Source: Chloroflexota bacterium (lineage in GTDB: Bacteria; Chloroflexota; Anaerolineae; J102). From it: a stretch of 5,417 nucleotides of DNA. The stretch's first letter is position 1, and each line of letters opens with the position of its first letter. The notes under the pieces are model-generated. The model saw only the letters and a program-made list of their open reading frames with translations. It was not told the origin of the DNA and did no database searches. Positions 3,613 to 5,417 of this stretch are shown here, piece by piece. The translations under genes were made by a program, and so were the position numbers. The DNA lies in assembly GCA_024276255.1 (NCBI GenBank), contig JAJRXO010000161.1, positions 1 to 5,417 on the forward strand, read 5' to 3'.

Positions 3613-5004
3613 ATGTCAAATACACCCTCCCATTACGATATTATCTGGATTGGCACCGGTCAGGCAACCGGCACCATTGTGCCCCGACTGGTAGCGGCCG
3701 GAAAGCGGGTGGCCATTGCCGAGGGCGGCCGCTTTGGCGGCAGTTGTGTCAATTATGGCTGCACACCCACCAAGACCATCGTTGCCAGCGCCCGCGCCGC
3801 ACACATGGCCCGCCGCGGCCCCGACTTTGGCGTGCACACCGGCGAGTTGCACATCGACTTTGCCAGGGTCATGGAGCGGCAGAATGCCATGCGCAACAGC
3901 TCCAGCCAGGGCATGGAGCAATGGCTGCGGGGCATGGACGGGGTTGATGTTTACGCCGCATTTGCCACCTTTGTTGATGATCATACGGTGCAGGTGGGGG
4001 ATCGCAAGATCAGCGGCGATACCATTGTCATCAATGCCGGCGCCCGTGCCCGCCCTGCCCGTTTCACCGGCATCGAGGAGGTCGACTGGCTCGACAACCG
4101 CCGCCTGCTCGATTTGCAAGAGCTCCCCCGGCATCTGCTGGTGATCGGCGGCAGTTACATCAGCCTGGAGTTTGCCCAGGCTTTTCATCGCCTGGGCAGC
4201 GAGGTCACGGTGATCCAGCGCTCGCCACGCCTGCTGACGCGCGAAGATGATGACATCGCCGACATGGTGTATGAGATACTCAGCAACGAGGGCATCAAGA
4301 TCCATCTCGGCACCCACCTCGAGCGGGTGGCGCAGGAAGCACCCCAAAAGATAGAGGTGCTCTTTACGGAGAATGGAGAGTCACGAAAGGTGCAGGGCAG
4401 CCATTTGCTGGTGGCTCTGGGCCGTGTGCCCAACAGCGACAGCCTGAACCTGGATGCTGCTGGGGTGCAAGTGGATGCCCGGGGTTATATCCAGGTGAAC
4501 GAGGTGATGCAGACCAGCGTGCCGCATATTTTCGCGGTGGGCGATATCAACGGCGAAGGCGCGTTCACGCACACGTCGGTGAATGACGGCGAGATATTCT
4601 GGGATTACTACAGCGGGCAGGCCGATCGTTCGCTGGGCGACCGCTTCCCCACCTATGCCGTGTATATCGACCCGCCACTGGGACGGGTGGGCATGAGTGA
4701 AAAGGAGGCGCGGGCCAGCGGCCGCAACATCCTCATGGCAACCCGACCCATGAGCCGCATTGCGCGGGCCCGTGAAAAAGATGAGACCGCCGGCATGGTC
4801 AAGATCCTGGTCGACGCCGACAGCGAGGAGATCGTGGGCGCCACCGTTCTGGGCGTGGGCGGCGATGAGATCATCAACATGTTCACGCCCTTCATGATGA
4901 CCCATCAGTCCTACAAGGTATTCCGCCGCGCCGTGCTCACCCATCCTACGGTGGCCGAACTCATGCCTTGGATTCTGGATGACCTGCAGCCGCTGTCGGT
5001 CTGA
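3613..5004 (+). CDS. MerA-like FAD/NAD(P)-dependent pyridine nucleotide-disulfide oxidoreductase
   Basis: A 463-residue cytoplasmic flavoprotein of the glutathione reductase/lipoamide dehydrogenase/mercuric reductase family, of full usual length. It has the FAD-binding motif IGTGQATG (13-20) and the redox-active disulfide C45-VNYG-C50 within GGSCVNYGCTPTKT. The NAD(P) fold runs from LLVIGGSYISLE (175-186) to the strand VTVIQRSPR, then the second FAD motif VGDINGEGAFTH (309-320). The dimerisation domain (about 345-463) carries HPTVAEL with the family's catalytic His-Glu pair, H444 and E449. It would pass electrons from NAD(P)H through FAD to the cysteine pair and then to a disulfide or other acceptor. 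The heavy-metal-associated N-terminal domain and the C-terminal vicinal cysteine pair of true mercuric reductases are absent, so mercury reduction is not supported. Q202 followed by R203 and R206, where NADH enzymes usually have Glu/Asp, hints at NADPH (inference). The physiological substrate is unknown. It stands alone with its own ribosome site. Confidence 0.92.
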   Translation: MSNTPSHYDIIWIGTGQATGTIVPRLVAAGKRVAIAEGGRFGGSCVNYGCTPTKTIVASARAAHMARRGPDFGVHTGELHIDFARVMERQNAMRNSSSQGMEQWLRGMDGVDVYAAFATFVDDHTVQVGDRKISGDTIVINAGARARPARFTGIEEVDWLDNRRLLDLQELPRHLLVIGGSYISLEFAQAFHRLGSEVTVIQRSPRLLTREDDDIADMVYEILSNEGIKIHLGTHLERVAQEAPQKIEVLFTENGESRKVQGSHLLVALGRVPNSDSLNLDAAGVQVDARGYIQVNEVMQTSVPHIFAVGDINGEGAFTHTSVNDGEIFWDYYSGQADRSLGDRFPTYAVYIDPPLGRVGMSEKEARASGRNILMATRPMSRIARAREKDETAGMVKILVDADSEEIVGATVLGVGGDEIINMFTPFMMTHQSYKVFRRAVLTHPTVAELMPWILDDLQPLSV

Positions 5005-5078
5005 TGGGTGGAAAAGTGTTGTGATGCAATTACTATTTCGGCATCCGGTGCACCAGAGATTATCTACGCCGATCTGTT

Positions 5079-5121
5079 ATGAAAATAGGACGCGGACTAA
5101 CGCGGACGGACACGGATATCT
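5079..5121 (+). repeat. ACGCGGAT-type intergenic repeat, copy C
   Basis: ATGAAAATAGGACGCGGA followed by degenerate units AACGCGGAC and GACACGGAT. Its first 18 bases match the start of copy A (2912) with two differences. The 74 bases between the flavoprotein stop and this copy hold nothing recognisable except the small palindrome GGTGCACC near 5047. Confidence 0.65.
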
Positions 5122-5214
5122 ATCTTAGTCGATAAACGTCCTTGTTCCTCCCCTGCCATACGCATTCCCATTTGCATCGGTATCGACGCCAGCCCGCTTG
5201 TCGTTGGACTGCTT

Positions 5215-5303
5215 CGTAAATAGAACGCTGATGTCGCTGATCGTCAGGATGACGCTGATCAGAAAGACAAAAATCAGCGCCAATCCGCGTTCATCTATGT
5301 CCT
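5215..5303 (-). repeat. ACGCGGAT/GATCAGCG intergenic repeat, copy B (inverted)
   Basis: Read on the minus strand it has GGACATAGATGAACGCGGAT, then TTTTTGTCTTTCTGATCAGCG, then CATCAGCGTTCTATTTACGAA. The last two blocks match copy A (2950-3000), with about 19 extra bases between them that add another GATCAGCGA-like unit. Copies C and B face each other across about 93 bases with no recognisable gene. Confidence 0.7.
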
Positions 5304-5416
5304 GGTAACAATCGACAATCGTTGTCCGTGGGAATGATATGTTTGATAACAATCTCATCCTGTCCGACGACGATATGATCAATTAACAACCGAATAACTT
5401 TCTGTTTGGTCTCCGG
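5291..5416 (-). CDS. Probable serine recombinase, C-terminal fragment (runs off right edge)
   Basis: The minus strand entering from the right edge reads 41 codons to the TGA at 5293-5291. The fragment includes PETKQKVIRLLIDHIVV and then DEIVIKHIIPTDNDCRLLP. The pattern K.K..VIRLLID.IVV...EI.I...IP is characteristic of the end of large serine recombinases, after the zinc ribbon and coiled-coil region. Such enzymes cut and rejoin DNA for phage, transposon or resolvase systems; the catalytic domain is outside the window. The last residues (GHR) and the stop lie inside repeat copy B, so the natural end may have been altered. The family call is from pattern recognition over a short stretch; another transposon-encoded recombinase is possible. 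Confidence 0.6.
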   Translation of the reverse strand, partial: PETKQKVIRLLIDHIVVGQDEIVIKHIIPTDNDCRLLPGHR

Positions 5417-5417
5417 C

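Noticed and set aside
3616..4944. Long minus-strand open frames opposite the flavoprotein
   Set aside because: They mirror the GC-rich codon bias of the real gene, and the His/Gly/Ala-rich products match nothing known.
5125..5382. Open minus-strand frame of 85 codons with a hydrophobic stretch
   Set aside because: It overlaps the recombinase end in another frame and its hydrophobic part is repeat copy B. The end (DTDANGNAYGRGGT) looks a little like a beta-propeller repeat, but is too short to support.

Overview
The window looks like an accessory stretch of a bacterial chromosome, probably Chloroflexota (Anaerolineae, Caldilineae or Ardenticatenia type). That assignment is inference. It rests on the protein types (a CxC-type ArsR repressor, a PhnD-like lipoprotein paired with a sensor kinase, a MerA-like flavoprotein, a CRRS glutaredoxin-like protein), moderately high G+C coding regions, and long intergenic stretches full of degenerate short repeats. 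No rRNA, tRNA or CRISPR array was seen.

Layout. Positions 1-139 hold the 5' end of an IS3-type transposase gene (minus strand, running off the left edge) and the probable end of its insertion sequence. Positions 149-507 are a non-coding repeat module: a purine arm of 7-base units, an unexplained spacer, a pyrimidine arm of 8-base units, and a conserved tail. An ArsR-family repressor (877-452, minus) follows; its last residues and stop codon are encoded by that repeat. Its promoter is unusually clear, with -35, 17-bp spacer and -10, a palindromic operator over the spacer and -10, and an ATG so close to the -10 that the mRNA should be leaderless. Divergent from it lie a PhnD/AioX-type periplasmic-binding lipoprotein (1148-2083) and, after a one-base gap, the N-terminal part of a sensor histidine kinase (2085-2525) that has lost HAMP and kinase domains and ends in a foreign tail. 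A strong intrinsic terminator (2584-2546) closes a convergent glutaredoxin-like gene (2864-2598).

Positions 2865-3612 contain no gene. They hold one copy of an ACGCGGAT/GATCAGCG repeat, a cluster of hairpins, and a second compact copy of the bipartite repeat module. A MerA-like FAD/NAD(P) disulfide oxidoreductase (3613-5004), with a good Shine-Dalgarno site, follows. Positions 5005-5290 hold two more ACGCGGAT-type copies in opposite orientation. The last feature is the C-terminal end of a probable serine recombinase (minus strand, entering from the right), whose stop codon lies inside one of those repeats.

How the parts may work together (inference). The ArsR with a Cys-x-Cys site, the PhnD-family binding protein coupled to a sensor kinase and the two thiol/disulfide proteins suggest a former metalloid or oxyanion sensing and thiol-redox locus, comparable in arrangement to AioX-AioS. 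The kinase is broken, so signalling through this copy is probably dead. Mobile-element genes at both edges and dense repeats fit a rearranged region.
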